A stretch of DNA of 39,676 nucleotides, from positions 1 to 39,676 of IMG/VR virus record IMGVR_UViG_3300034026_000013. One strand, written 5' to 3'. Below the pieces are notes generated by a model. That model saw only the letters and a program-made list of their open reading frames with translations, ran no database searches and was not told the origin of the DNA. This stretch comes from a virus. Positions 1-8,293 of this stretch are shown piece by piece (the stretch's first letter is position 1; every line of letters begins with the position of its first letter). The translations under genes and the position numbers were made by a program.

Positions 1-879
1 TTAAGTGTGGGCGGGCGACCGAATTGTCGCCCCTGCCGCATAACGCGGGAAGGGCGCGCCGTGGGGAATCACCCCGCCCAACCTTTTTCCGGTGCAGCAG
101 ATGTCCTGCCTCGCCGCCGGGGCGGGTAAGGCAGGTCTACCAAAAAAAAAGGCCGGCACGAGGTTGGCCGGCGGAGGGAGGTAGGTTGCGAGGGAGGCTA
201 TGTCCGGGAAATAACTCCGCGGCGGGTGTGCCGCGGACGCCGCCCCCGCGGCGTCGCCGTCGCCTCCCGGGCAAGTGGCGTTGGCCCCTCGCTCTTTTCT
301 CTCCCACAAAGACTTCTCGACGCCGCCCACGTACCCCGTGCCGTCGCCGAAGTTCATGTAGTTAAAGATGAACTCAATTTTTCTCGGGTTGGTTACTTTG
401 CCCCCGGCCCTGAAGAGCTTCCAGCCCGCCACTGGGTTCGCGGGCACCTTGAGGGCGACGACCCCGCCGGGAGGAATCGGCACGTCGTCCGGTAGCACCG
501 GCTCGCTCAAGGAGACTAGCTTGCCGCGCCCGTACTGAAGCCCGAAGCCAATGTTAAGGCCGCTCGGCGCGAACACGTCCGGCAGGTCAACCGAGATGTT
601 TAAGTAGTAGATGGGCTTCGTCCCCGTGTTGGTGACCTCCACCTCCAGCTCCCCGAGCCAATCCTCGTTCTCCAAGTCCTTCAGCTTCTCCGGCTTCTTT
701 ACCTTCACCTTAATCGGCAGGTGCTTCGGGATTTTCTCCACCACCTCGCGCTCCGCCTTCTCGCCCGACTGCGCCGTGCCGGCCGAGAAGCCGCAGACGG
801 CGACGAGCGAGAACATGAGGAGGGCGGTTAGGGGGGCGAGGTTCCGGCGCAGGGCCGTGCGGAATGTGTGAGCATTCAT
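1..879 (-). CDS. Secreted protein of unknown function, C-terminal end uncertain
   Basis: About 292 residues from the chosen start. ATG at 879 is chosen because GAAAGGGG lies about 9 nt upstream and the protein then opens with a signal peptide (basic n-region, hydrophobic LAPLTALLMFSLVAVCGF, small residues at GTAQS). A longer in-frame ATG at 984 would sit on top of the promoter. The body carries NEDWLGELEVEVTNTG, TKPIYYLNI and FGDGTGYVGG, which align with [24 protein letters not shown] and [10 protein letters not shown] of the 26304-27902 protein, so the two share an exported beta-rich domain. The last ~85 residues are low-complexity and read straight through an intrinsic terminator at 142-172, so the true C-terminus is probably earlier, or there is an indel. 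It probably belongs to the host flank, left of the candidate att site. Function unknown. Confidence 0.6.
   Translation of the reverse strand: MNAHTFRTALRRNLAPLTALLMFSLVAVCGFSAGTAQSGEKAEREVVEKIPKHLPIKVKVKKPEKLKDLENEDWLGELEVEVTNTGTKPIYYLNISVDLPDVFAPSGLNIGFGLQYGRGKLVSLSEPVLPDDVPIPPGGVVALKVPANPVAGWKLFRAGGKVTNPRKIEFIFNYMNFGDGTGYVGGVEKSLWERKERGANATCPGGDGDAAGAASAAHPPRSYFPDIASLATYLPPPANLVPAFFFGRPALPAPAARQDICCTGKRLGGVIPHGAPFPRYAAGATIRSPAHT
142..172 (-). terminator. Intrinsic terminator inside the 3' part of the preceding ORF
   Basis: On the minus strand GCCGGC, a 9-nt loop and GCCGGC are followed within one base by nine T residues. This is a textbook rho-independent terminator, but it lies upstream of the formal stop codon at position 1, which argues that the true stop is before it. 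Confidence 0.6.
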
Positions 880-955
880 CGTGCGTTTCCCCTTTCGAGA
901 GGCTGTGAGTCCGTGAGGGTCGAGCCGAGGGCGCGGCGGAACTGCTGACGCACGT

Positions 956-984
956 CTTATACAGCCCCGCCCGGCGCCGGTCAA
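956..984 (-). promoter_or_regulatory. Sigma70-type promoter of the secreted-protein gene
   Basis: On the minus strand: TTGACC (984-979), a 17-nt spacer, then TATAAG (961-956). The predicted start near 949 gives a ~70-nt leader before the ATG at 879. Confidence 0.6.
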
Positions 985-1202
985 GCAAATCGGTCGGCCG
1001 CGCCCGGCGAGCGCGGCCGAGGTGGAGGGCGAACGAGCGCGAGACGGATGGCCGCGCGTGACGGCTCAACGGATGCGCGTCATCCGCCCATAGGGGTAGC
1101 ACCGAGGGGCAGGAAGACGCAAGAAGTAACATAACACTAACGGTTGCAGCCATCGCGCAGGAGCCAAGAAGAGAGAAGAAGAAGGAAGATGAGAGAAAAA
1201 TC

Positions 1203-1223
1203 GTTCCCGAATCGTTCCCCGAA
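1203..1223 (+). other. Candidate left attachment site (att core)
   Basis: GTTCCCGAA, T, CGTTCCCCGAA. The same 21-mer with a single change (A in the middle) occurs at 39636-39656 inside the 3' end of the integrase gene, in the same orientation. Direct repeats at the outer edges of a prophage, one beside the integrase, are what site-specific integration leaves. No tRNA is present at either end. The repeat has internal 9-11-bp periodicity, so chance similarity is not excluded. Confidence 0.45.
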
Positions 1224-1426
1224 AACAGGCCGGGAAGCACCGTCACCGTGCGCGGCAGAGGGCTTAGAGCCTCGGCCGGGCACCCGTATGCTCGGTATAC
1301 AGCCTGATGCCGCCGATCCCATGCGGCTGGCCGAGGAATCAAACGAGCGGCTGAAGCGCGCACTTCAGCCCCGAGTAGTGAAGACTAACAGGAGGAAGAG
1401 AAAGCCTGCTCGCTGACGCAGGTCGT

Positions 1427-1455
1427 GTCCGCGTCTCTTTCTTTAATACGCGGAC
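1427..1455. repeat. Hairpin A (8-bp stem, pyrimidine loop)
   Basis: GTCCGCGT and ACGCGGAC form a perfect 8-bp stem around the loop CTCTTTCTTTAAT. The loop sequence recurs in hairpin B at 1553-1588 while the inner stem differs. Confidence 0.6.
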
Positions 1456-1552
1456 AGCAACTTCCGGGACTGAAGGAGCCCGATGTTATACACGCCTCGT
1501 CTAAAAGAAGCCACGGCACGCCGAACCGCTCGCCAGCATCTGGAGAGCAATG

Positions 1553-1588
1553 TTTGTCCAGTATTCTTTCTTTTATTTACTGGACAAA
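1553..1588. repeat. Hairpin B (11-bp stem, same loop type)
   Basis: TTTGTCCAGTA and TACTGGACAAA form a perfect 11-bp stem around the loop TTCTTTCTTTTATT. It shares GTCC/GGAC in the stem and TCTTTCTTT in the loop with hairpin A. The intervening stem bases differ but remain complementary. Confidence 0.6.
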
Positions 1589-1664
1589 TTCGACGGTTCC
1601 TTCCTGAGAGTTAGAACTGAGGGTGACGCGCAAGCCTCAACTCCCCTCTCGGCTTAGAAATTTT

Positions 1665-1871
1665 ATGAAATTCATCATCAAGAGACCGAAGGCGAGCACC
1701 ATCCACACCGTCCTGACCCTCGTCTGGGCGGCGTTGGTGTTGCCGACGCTCTTGTGGTGGCGAGGGTCAGTCCAGTGGGTGGCTCTCATGAGTCTCTGGG
1801 CGAATATCGCCTCGCATTGGGCGGCGCGCGAGGCCGCGAAGGCAAAAGAAAGCCAGCAGGAGGTCTCTTAA
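1665..1871 (+). CDS. Small two-helix membrane protein
   Basis: 68 residues starting MKFIIKRPKAS. Two hydrophobic segments are visible: TLVWAALVLPTLLWW (about residues 17-31) and WVALMSLWANIASHWAA (about 37-53), followed by a short charged tail. Proteins of this layout, ending ...ASHWAA plus an Ala/Lys/Glu tail, occur near the packaging genes of many siphoviruses. They are usually called membrane or holin-like proteins, but a lysis role is only a guess. A GTG at 1623 would add 14 residues, and neither start has a good ribosome-binding site. It is the first gene of the left-end phage run and ends just before the 1881 gene. Confidence 0.55.
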   Translation: MKFIIKRPKASTIHTVLTLVWAALVLPTLLWWRGSVQWVALMSLWANIASHWAAREAAKAKESQQEVS

Positions 1872-1880
1872 CCAACAGTG

Positions 1881-2486
1881 ATGCCCCCGCCGACTTCCCC
1901 CAGCCGCCGCGCCCCGACCTGCGCGACCTCGCCGCCCTCAAAGAAGTGCAGCGGGCCGTGCGGGCGAGTGCTGCCGCTTTCCAGCTACCTCCCCGACCGG
2001 AACCGGAAGAGCGGGCGGCGGAGTGACTGTAAAGAGTGCTACTCCGCCGCCCGCGGCAGTCGGAGTAAGGAAGGCCGGCAGGCCCGGGCGCTCGAAAAGG
2101 AGCTGTGGGTCATCAGGGAAGCGTACGCGGGCACTCCTTCGCTGTCCGACATTCTTAACCGCACCCTTGAGGAAGTCCGGCAGGTCGGAGCCTCGGGCGC
2201 GAAGTTCGACGAGCAGGTCGCGGCCGTCCGCCGCGCCGTCGTGGTGAAGGGCTGCCGCAGCTCCGAGGAAGTAATGGAGGAGGAGGGGCTCTCGCGCTGG
2301 GTGGTGGACCGCGCGCTGGAGAAGTTGGTCAGCGACGGCACACTCGAAACCCGCGACCGCTTCTGCCTACAGGAAGAGGCCGGGGAGCCCGGCCGCCCCG
2401 TCACCGAATACCACCCGACAGACACCCCGCGCGGCGAAGTTTTCACCCACATTCTTGACCGTTCGCGCGACGATAATCTGCTCTGA
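1881..2486 (+). CDS. Zinc-ribbon plus winged-helix DNA-binding protein
   Basis: About 201 residues. Near residue 22 KCSGPCGRVLPLSSY and, ~20 residues on, DCKECYSAARG form a CxxxC...CxxC zinc ribbon of the kind found in phage and HNH-associated proteins. The second half, VKGCRSSEEVMEEE followed by LSRWVVDRALEKLVSDGTLE, looks like a winged helix (recognition helix plus wing). GTG at 1878 directly precedes ATG at 1881. AGGAGG at 1858-1863 lies a little far upstream for either. The protein likely binds DNA; its position at the left end beside the terminase genes suits a regulator or packaging accessory. Specific function unknown. Confidence 0.55.
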   Translation: MPPPTSPSRRAPTCATSPPSKKCSGPCGRVLPLSSYLPDRNRKSGRRSDCKECYSAARGSRSKEGRQARALEKELWVIREAYAGTPSLSDILNRTLEEVRQVGASGAKFDEQVAAVRRAVVVKGCRSSEEVMEEEGLSRWVVDRALEKLVSDGTLETRDRFCLQEEAGEPGRPVTEYHPTDTPRGEVFTHILDRSRDDNLL

Positions 2487-2604
2487 GTGCCGCCCGCAAA
2501 ATAAAACCCCTTCCTTGCCTTACTCTGTGCCCGTCACCGGCTGTAATGGATTGGTGAATGTATGGGCCGTGAAAAACCTACACTCAAAAGGAAGACTCCT
2601 CATC

Positions 2605-3063
2605 ATGGTTGACCGCTTCCCAAGCGGCGCACTCTTCATGTCGAACGCCTGGCCGGTGGCGCTGGGGGCGCTGACGGGTGACGTCGTGGCGACCTCCGCG
2701 GAGTGGACGCGCCCCGGCCTCATCGCCGTCATGACGGGGGCGCTCGTTCAAATTTTCATCGCCTTTATGCGCTCGGCCTTCTCGGAGCGCAAAGACACGA
2801 TGAACGCTCTCAAAGACCTGCTCCGAGAGCAGCGCCTCGCCGCGCAACAGGTGGACAGGACGGCGCGTCGGGTGAGGCACGAACTCGCCAACCGGGCGAA
2901 CCGGGCAGAGCTGAAGGCGTCGCTTTTGGAGGAAGGCGTGCCGCTCGACCGGGTGCGCGACCGGCTCGCCCGAATACCCCCTCTCTACGACCTCGACGCA
3001 GAAGACAAGGCCGAGGAAGAGTTGAACCATCTGACCGATGCTGCGGCGAAGGACAGTCAGTAA
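2605..3063 (+). CDS. Membrane-anchored coiled-coil protein
   Basis: 152 residues from ATG 2605, chosen because AAGGAAG lies ~10 nt upstream; the same frame is open from 2455 but lacks a site there. The N-terminus has weakly hydrophobic segments, with one clear transmembrane helix (LIAVMTGALVQIFIAFM, about residues 39-55). A long charged helical stretch follows (SERKDTMNALKDLLREQR onward), predicted cytoplasmic. Its stop overlaps the start of the next gene (TAATG), implying translational coupling. I do not recognise the family. A holin-like role is possible but unsupported. Confidence 0.5.
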   Translation: MVDRFPSGALFMSNAWPVALGALTGDVVATSAEWTRPGLIAVMTGALVQIFIAFMRSAFSERKDTMNALKDLLREQRLAAQQVDRTARRVRHELANRANRAELKASLLEEGVPLDRVRDRLARIPPLYDLDAEDKAEEELNHLTDAAAKDSQ

Positions 3064-3653
3064 TGGCAAACGTTGAAGTCTCAGGCGACGTGCGCGGCCT
3101 CGTCACCTTCGACGAGCAGCTCACTTACGCGGCCGCGGTCGCGCTGACGCGGACGGCGAAAGATGCGCAGTCAGGCTCTATCGAAGCCGTCCGCCGCACC
3201 TTCACCACTCGCGGGACGTGGTATCTGCCGAGCGGCCGATTCGGCATCCGCATCACGCCCGCGACGAAGGCCCGGCTTGAGGCCGCCGTGCGGACGGCCG
3301 CCGACTGGCTCATCCCGCACGAGACCGGCGAGGACAAGGTGGCGAGCGGAGGGGGGATGCTCGCCATCCCCCTCGTCGGGCGCGGGCGCCCCCGCCCGAG
3401 TCAGGGCGCGAAAGTCAGGTCAGACCTGAAACCGCGCGCCCTCGGGCGCAGGGGCGTCGTCGTCGAGACGCGGCGCGGTCCCGTCCTGTTCGGCCGTCAG
3501 GACAGGCGCCTTGTCGCCTTCTACGGCCTTGAGCGGCGCGCGCGGATAAGGAAGCGCTCGACGGTCATCGAGCCGACCGTCCAGACGTTCGGCAGGAACT
3601 TCGGCGACAACTTGGCCGAGGCCATCACAGAAGCTCTAAGGACAGCAAAATGA
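3063..3653 (+). CDS. Phage tail-associated protein, lambda gpZ-like
   Basis: 196 residues. The layout (an N-terminal helix AAAVALTRTAKDAQ, then RRTFTTRGTWYLP, GIRITPATKARLEAAV, a basic mid-section, and a C-terminal strand-helix ending FGRNFGDNLAEAITEAL) resembles the minor tail protein Z / tail-completion group of siphoviruses. Those proteins act at the head-proximal end of the tail. The match is by overall pattern, not a diagnostic motif. Its location before the terminase rather than between head and tail genes is unusual. Start and stop overlap both neighbours (TAATG upstream, ATGA downstream). Confidence 0.45.
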   Translation: MANVEVSGDVRGLVTFDEQLTYAAAVALTRTAKDAQSGSIEAVRRTFTTRGTWYLPSGRFGIRITPATKARLEAAVRTAADWLIPHETGEDKVASGGGMLAIPLVGRGRPRPSQGAKVRSDLKPRALGRRGVVVETRRGPVLFGRQDRRLVAFYGLERRARIRKRSTVIEPTVQTFGRNFGDNLAEAITEALRTAK

Positions 3654-4129
3654 GGCGTGCCGGAAAGGGAGGCGAACTACTGAACACGTCGCAGATTGCG
3701 CAGCGCGCGGGGCTTAACCGTGCCACGGTCAGGGCGAAGCTCGAAACGAAGGGGGTGCGGCCGAAGCAGGCGAAGTCCAAGGAGAAGCTGTATGACGCCG
3801 AGGAAGCCCTCGGCGCGGTTCAGGCAGAAGGCGCGTCAGACCTGCGGAAGGCTCAGACCATGAAGACGGCGGCCGAGGCCGCCCGCGCCAAGCTCAAGCT
3901 CAAAAAAGAGATTGGCGACGTGGTTCCCATCACGGACGTCCGCGCCGACTTACAGGAGTTAATGCAGCGAGTCCGAGAGCACTTCACAATTACCGCCCCG
4001 CCCGTGCTCGCGCCGCAACTCCGCGGTCAGAAGGTGGCACCGATTGAGGCCATACTCAGGCGGGACGCCGAGCAGTTTTTCCGCGAACTCCGCGCCGAGT
4101 TCGAATCTTACTTAAATGCCGAGGACTAG
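3650..4129 (+). CDS. Terminase small subunit, Nu1/DUF1441-like
   Basis: 159 residues. It opens with a helix-turn-helix (LNTSQIAQRAGLNRATVRAK) as in lambda gpNu1, which recognises the cos region. A charged helix follows (AAEAARAKLKLKKEIGDVV), then a C-terminal region that in relatives contacts the large subunit. It overlaps the end of the upstream gene by ATGA and the large-subunit gene by 14 nt, the usual tight coupling of a terminase pair. Its family suggests cos-type packaging; I have not identified a cos site. Confidence 0.8.
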   Translation: MRRAGKGGELLNTSQIAQRAGLNRATVRAKLETKGVRPKQAKSKEKLYDAEEALGAVQAEGASDLRKAQTMKTAAEAARAKLKLKKEIGDVVPITDVRADLQELMQRVREHFTITAPPVLAPQLRGQKVAPIEAILRRDAEQFFRELRAEFESYLNAED

Positions 4130-6092
4130 GGTCATCTCAGAGGCCGTCGTCGCGGCCATCCCCGACACGGCGCTGACCGCCTCCCAGTGGGCGGCCAAGT
4201 ACCGCCACGTCTCGGGTCAGTCACCCCTGCCCGGCCGGTGGCGTAACGAGACCACGCCTTACCTCGTCGAGCCGCTGGATTGTCTCGGCCTGCCCGGCAT
4301 CTACGAAATCGTCTTCGTCGCGTCGGCGCAGATAGGCAAGACCGAGTTCTGTAACAACGGCGTGGGGTACTTCATGCACCACGACCCGAGCGCAATCCTC
4401 TACGTGGCGGAAACCGACAAGAAGGCCGAGGCGTGGTCGAAGGAGAAGCTGGCGCCGATGATTCGCGCCACCCCCGTCTTGAGGGCTTTAGTCAGGGACG
4501 TGCGCACCCGCGACTCGGGCAATACCGTCGAGGCGAAGTCCTTCCCCGGCGGCTTCCTCGCCATCGGCTACGCCACGAGCGCCGAGACGCTCTCCTCGCG
4601 CTCTTCCCGCGTGGCCTTCCTCGACGAGCGCGACGCCTACAAGCGGACGAAGGAGGGCGACCCGGCCTCGCTCGCGGAGAAGCGCACCATCACCTTCAAG
4701 GAGCGGCGGAAGGTCATTAAGGTGTCGAGCCCGCGCGACCGCCTGGAGCCCCCGCCCGGCGCCCCGCCCGACGCCCCGAAGTTTTCGCCTATCGAGTGGG
4801 AGTATGACCAGTCGGACAAGCGCAGGTATTGGGTTCCGTGCCCGCATTGCGGCGAGTTCCAAGTCCTGACCTGGAAGAATGGGGCGGGCGACTACTGCAT
4901 CAAGTGGGATGGTGACGACGTGGCGAACGCCTACTACGTCTGTCAGGTCTCCGGCTGCGTCATCGAACACGACTACAAGGCCGACATGCTCGCCCGCGGG
5001 GAGTGGCGCGCGGAGAAGCCTTTCGCGGGCCGCGCCGGCTTCTGGATTTGGGAGGCTTACTCGCCGTTCGTCACCTGGGGCGAGATTGCTGCGAACTTCC
5101 TCAAGGCGAAGGGCGACGCGGAGCAGCTTAAGGTCTTCGTTAACACCACGCTCGCGCAGGGCTGGGAAGAATTTCAGGGCGGGATAGAGGTCACCGACCT
5201 GGAAGAGCGGCGCGAGCCTTACGACGAGTTCCTGCCCGACGGCGTGCTCATCATCACGGCCGCCGCAGACGTGCAGCACAACCGCTTGGAGTATGAAATC
5301 GTCGGCTGGGGTCTGGACTTCGAGAGCTGGTCTCTTGACTACGGCGTCATCCCCGGCGACCCCTCGCAGAGGGACGTCTGGGAGCAGTTGAAGGTGGCGC
5401 TGACGCGCAATTTTGAATACGAGGCGGGCCTCGGGGGCGCCGAACTGGAAGACGACGAGAGCGGCGCGAACGCCGTGCTGCAAATGCGCGTCATGGCGGC
5501 CTGCGTTGACTCGGGCGGGCATCATTCTGAGGACGTGTATCGTTTCTGCCGCGCCAACTCCGCGCGCCGCTGGTATGCCGTGAAGGGCGCGAACGTCCCC
5601 GGAAAGCCCCTCGTCTCACAGCCCACGTTCTTAAAGAAGCCGGGCGTCCGGCTCTACACGGTCGGAACCGAGACGGCGAAAGACACGTTCGCCAACCGCC
5701 TCGCCGTCAGGGAGCCCGGGCCGGGCTTCTGTCACTTCCCCGACGAATTCGAGCGCGACGGCCGCACCTTCTACGGCGCCGACTACTTCAAGCAGTTGCG
5801 CTCCGAGCACGCCGTTATTAAGCGCACGAAGCGCGGGACGGCACGGGTGTGGGAAAAGATTAAGGCGAGCTGGCGGAATGAAGCCCTTGACGTGCGTGTC
5901 TATAACATGGCCGCGCTCGCCATCCTCGGCGTTGACCGTGCCGGCCTCGAAAGGCTCGCCGAGCGCCGCGTCGAGGGTAAGCCCCTGCCGCAGCCCGCGG
6001 CAGAAGGCCAGCAGAGGAAATCAATCCTGCGCACCTCGGGCCGCGGCTTCGTGCCGCCCTTCTCGCGCGGGCCGTTCGGTAGGAGGTTCTGA
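4116..6092 (+). CDS. Terminase large subunit, GpA family
   Basis: 658 residues, normal for lambda gpA-type large terminases. The N-terminal ATPase shows a GpA-style Walker A region (ASAQIGKTEF, about residues 70-79) and Walker B (SRVAFLDERDAY, about 164-175). A zinc-binding insert carries CPHC and, later, CQVSGC. The C-terminal nuclease has the expected aspartates in AAADVQHNRLEYEIVGWG and CVDSGGHHSEDVYRFCR. It cuts concatemers and drives DNA into the prohead. All key motifs are intact. Confidence 0.93.
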   Translation: MPRTRVISEAVVAAIPDTALTASQWAAKYRHVSGQSPLPGRWRNETTPYLVEPLDCLGLPGIYEIVFVASAQIGKTEFCNNGVGYFMHHDPSAILYVAETDKKAEAWSKEKLAPMIRATPVLRALVRDVRTRDSGNTVEAKSFPGGFLAIGYATSAETLSSRSSRVAFLDERDAYKRTKEGDPASLAEKRTITFKERRKVIKVSSPRDRLEPPPGAPPDAPKFSPIEWEYDQSDKRRYWVPCPHCGEFQVLTWKNGAGDYCIKWDGDDVANAYYVCQVSGCVIEHDYKADMLARGEWRAEKPFAGRAGFWIWEAYSPFVTWGEIAANFLKAKGDAEQLKVFVNTTLAQGWEEFQGGIEVTDLEERREPYDEFLPDGVLIITAAADVQHNRLEYEIVGWGLDFESWSLDYGVIPGDPSQRDVWEQLKVALTRNFEYEAGLGGAELEDDESGANAVLQMRVMAACVDSGGHHSEDVYRFCRANSARRWYAVKGANVPGKPLVSQPTFLKKPGVRLYTVGTETAKDTFANRLAVREPGPGFCHFPDEFERDGRTFYGADYFKQLRSEHAVIKRTKRGTARVWEKIKASWRNEALDVRVYNMAALAILGVDRAGLERLAERRVEGKPLPQPAAEGQQRKSILRTSGRGFVPPFSRGPFGRRF

Positions 6093-6649
6093 TGAAAAGT
6101 TATGAGCCGGCAGAGATGACGCCCGGCGAAACGCTCGAATGGTCAAAGGCTCTCGCCGACTACAGCCCGGCCGAGGGCTGGGCGCTCACCTACTACTTCC
6201 GCAACGCCTCGGGCACGGGTTTCAACGCCGCGGCCACGCCGGGCGTCAACTCCTGGGAGGTGTCCGTGGTCGTGCCGACGAACGTCGGGCCGGGGCGCAT
6301 AGATTGGGAGGCGTGGGTTAAGAAGGGGGATGAGGAGCAGCTTGCCGGCGCGGGCACGGCGACCGTCAGGCCGAGCCTTAAAGCGACCGCGGCCGACGCC
6401 CAGGTGGATAGCCGCTCTCAGGCCGAGAAAGACCTCGACGCCGTGCGCGCGGCGCTCGTCCCCGCGACCTCCGCGGGCGTGATGGAGTATGAAATCGGCG
6501 GGGTCGGGACGAACCGCCGCATACGCTACTTCGGCAAGGAGGAACTGCTCGCGTTGGAGACGAGACTCGCGCAGCGGGTGAACGCCGAGAGACGTGCCGC
6601 CGCCCGCAAGCGTGGGGCGCCCTACTTTAAGACCATTTACCCGAGGTGA
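6092..6649 (+). CDS. gpW-like head-tail connector with N-terminal beta domain
   Basis: 185 residues. The first ~90 residues (TYYFRNASGTGFNAAA, SWEVSVVVPTNVGPGRIDWEA) look like an Ig-like beta domain. The second half, ADAQVDSRSQAEKDLDAVRA, GVMEYEIGGVGTNRRIRYFG and EELLALETRLAQRV, follows the pattern of gpW-type joining proteins found between terminase and portal genes. It starts on the A of the terminase stop region and ends 3 nt before the portal gene. The fusion of a beta domain to a gpW-like tail is a reading of the pattern, not a proven architecture. Confidence 0.55.
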   Translation: MKSYEPAEMTPGETLEWSKALADYSPAEGWALTYYFRNASGTGFNAAATPGVNSWEVSVVVPTNVGPGRIDWEAWVKKGDEEQLAGAGTATVRPSLKATAADAQVDSRSQAEKDLDAVRAALVPATSAGVMEYEIGGVGTNRRIRYFGKEELLALETRLAQRVNAERRAAARKRGAPYFKTIYPR

Positions 6650-6652
6650 GCT

Positions 6653-8224
6653 ATGGGCCTGAATCCTTTGAACCTTGACCTTCCCCCGATGTCGGCCGTA
6701 GTCCGCGAGCGTCGCCTCACGGCCGCCGCGGTACAGCTAGAGCGGCGGATTGCGGAAGACCGGCGCGAGAGGGCTCGCGTCCAACGGCTGGCGCGCGTCT
6801 ACGGCGCCTCCCGGCAGTACGCCGCCGCCGCCACCGACCGCCTTTCGTCAGACTGGTCGGTGGCCTCTACGAGCTACCAGACCGAAATTTTCCGCTACCT
6901 CCGCTCCCTGCGCGCGCGCAGCAGGGATATGGCGAGGAACAACCCGCACATGAGGCGATTCCTCGGCATGGTGCGCCGTAACGTGGTCGGCCCCGCCGGC
7001 ATCAAGCTCCAGGTGCGTGCCAAGAGGGGCGGCGAGCTGGACGAACGGCTCAATACGGAAGTCGAGGCGAAGTTCAGGGAGTGGTCCTTACCCGAGACCT
7101 GCTCGGCCTCCGGCAAATACTCATGGGTTGACTGTCAGGGGATGGCGATTAACACGATGGCGCGCGACGGGGAATTTTTGTGCCGCTTCATCGAGGCGGA
7201 CAACCCTTTCGGCTTCTCGCTCAAGTTCTACGACGTCGCGTACCTGGACGAGACCTTTAACGAAGTCCTGGGGAACGGCAACCGCGTCGTGATGTCCGTC
7301 GAGGTTGATCGCTACGACCGCCCCGCCGCCTACTACTTCACGACGCCGCGCTACGACGTAACGCCTTACGCCCGCGAGAGCATGGAACGGGTCAGAGTCC
7401 CGGCCGAGGAAGTCGTTCACTCCTTCCTGCCCTTCGAGGATGACGGCCAAATCAGGGGCGTGCCGTGGGCGCACGCCGCCATGTGGAACCTCCGCAAGCT
7501 CGGCCAGTTCGAGGAGGCCGCGCTGATTAACGCCCACGTCGCGGCGTGCAGCATGGGCTTCCTTATCCCGCCGGACAATGACGAGAACGCTGGCATCCCC
7601 GAGGAAGGGGAGCGCGCCCCGATAGAGGCCGAGTACGTGGCTGGCGTCATGCGGGAGCTGCCGCCCGGTTACGAGGTCAAGACGATTGACGCGGCGCACC
7701 CTAACAACGACTTCGACCCCTTCACTTCAACGGTGCTGCGCGGGGCGGCCTGCGGCCTCGACGTGTCTTACTTCGCGCTGGCGGGCGACCTTGAGGCCGT
7801 CAACTACTCGTCGGCACGCGTCGGCCTGCTCGACGACCGCGACAACTACCGGAGCCTTCAAAACTTCGTCATAGACCACTTCTGCCGGCGCGTCTACCGG
7901 CAGTTCCTCAAGCGGGGGATTCTGACGGGGGCGCTCAACATCCTGCCCTCCGATTTCGAGCGCCTGATGAGTCCCGACTTTCAGCCGAGGGGCTGGGCGT
8001 GGGTTGACCCGCTCAAGGACGTCGCGGCGAGCGTCGAAGCCATCAACAACGGACTGGACACCCGCTCGCGGGTCATCGCCGAGTCCGGCGGCGACTTCGA
8101 GGAGGTCGTCCGCAGGCTCAAAGAGGAGCAGGACTTCCTTATGGCTCAGGGTGTGCTCACGAAGAGCGGCGACCTCGCGGTGCTCGCCGCCATCGCCGCC
8201 GCCAGCGACGACAGGCGCGGGTGA
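6653..8224 (+). CDS. Portal protein, lambda gpB family
   Basis: 523 residues, typical for lambda-type portals. The signature N-terminal region is present (SDWSVASTSYQTEIFRYL, RARSRDMARNNPHMRRFLG, VVGPAGIKLQVRA), along with the mid-region VPAEEVVHSFLPFEDDGQIRG and the downstream LDVSYFALAGDLEAVNYSSAR. Twelve copies form the DNA channel at one capsid vertex and the docking site for terminase and the connector. It directly precedes the protease-capsid gene. Confidence 0.9.
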   Translation: MGLNPLNLDLPPMSAVVRERRLTAAAVQLERRIAEDRRERARVQRLARVYGASRQYAAAATDRLSSDWSVASTSYQTEIFRYLRSLRARSRDMARNNPHMRRFLGMVRRNVVGPAGIKLQVRAKRGGELDERLNTEVEAKFREWSLPETCSASGKYSWVDCQGMAINTMARDGEFLCRFIEADNPFGFSLKFYDVAYLDETFNEVLGNGNRVVMSVEVDRYDRPAAYYFTTPRYDVTPYARESMERVRVPAEEVVHSFLPFEDDGQIRGVPWAHAAMWNLRKLGQFEEAALINAHVAACSMGFLIPPDNDENAGIPEEGERAPIEAEYVAGVMRELPPGYEVKTIDAAHPNNDFDPFTSTVLRGAACGLDVSYFALAGDLEAVNYSSARVGLLDDRDNYRSLQNFVIDHFCRRVYRQFLKRGILTGALNILPSDFERLMSPDFQPRGWAWVDPLKDVAASVEAINNGLDTRSRVIAESGGDFEEVVRRLKEEQDFLMAQGVLTKSGDLAVLAAIAAASDDRRG

Positions 8225-8293
8225 GTGCCGCATACAAAATAATTGTTTGAGGCCGTGCCATAGTGCCGCGCGGGGGCTCACCCCGACGAAGCT

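Larger units (their letters stand above)
1224..1664. other. Left-end interval without a convincing gene
   Basis: Open frames here (for example 1144-1416 and 1425-1607) have no database-like motif, poor start contexts and Arg/Ser-rich low-complexity products. What the interval does contain is a pair of related hairpins at 1427-1455 and 1553-1588. AT content rises from about 1560 to the first phage gene. Confidence 0.5.

Noticed and set aside
1144-1607. Two short + strand ORFs at the left end
   Set aside because: Arg/Ser-rich, no motif, weak start contexts, and they run through the candidate att site and the hairpins.
4488-5525. Long minus-strand open frame opposite the large terminase
   Set aside because: It is a by-product of strong third-position GC bias. 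The plus-strand terminase has all motifs in the same interval.
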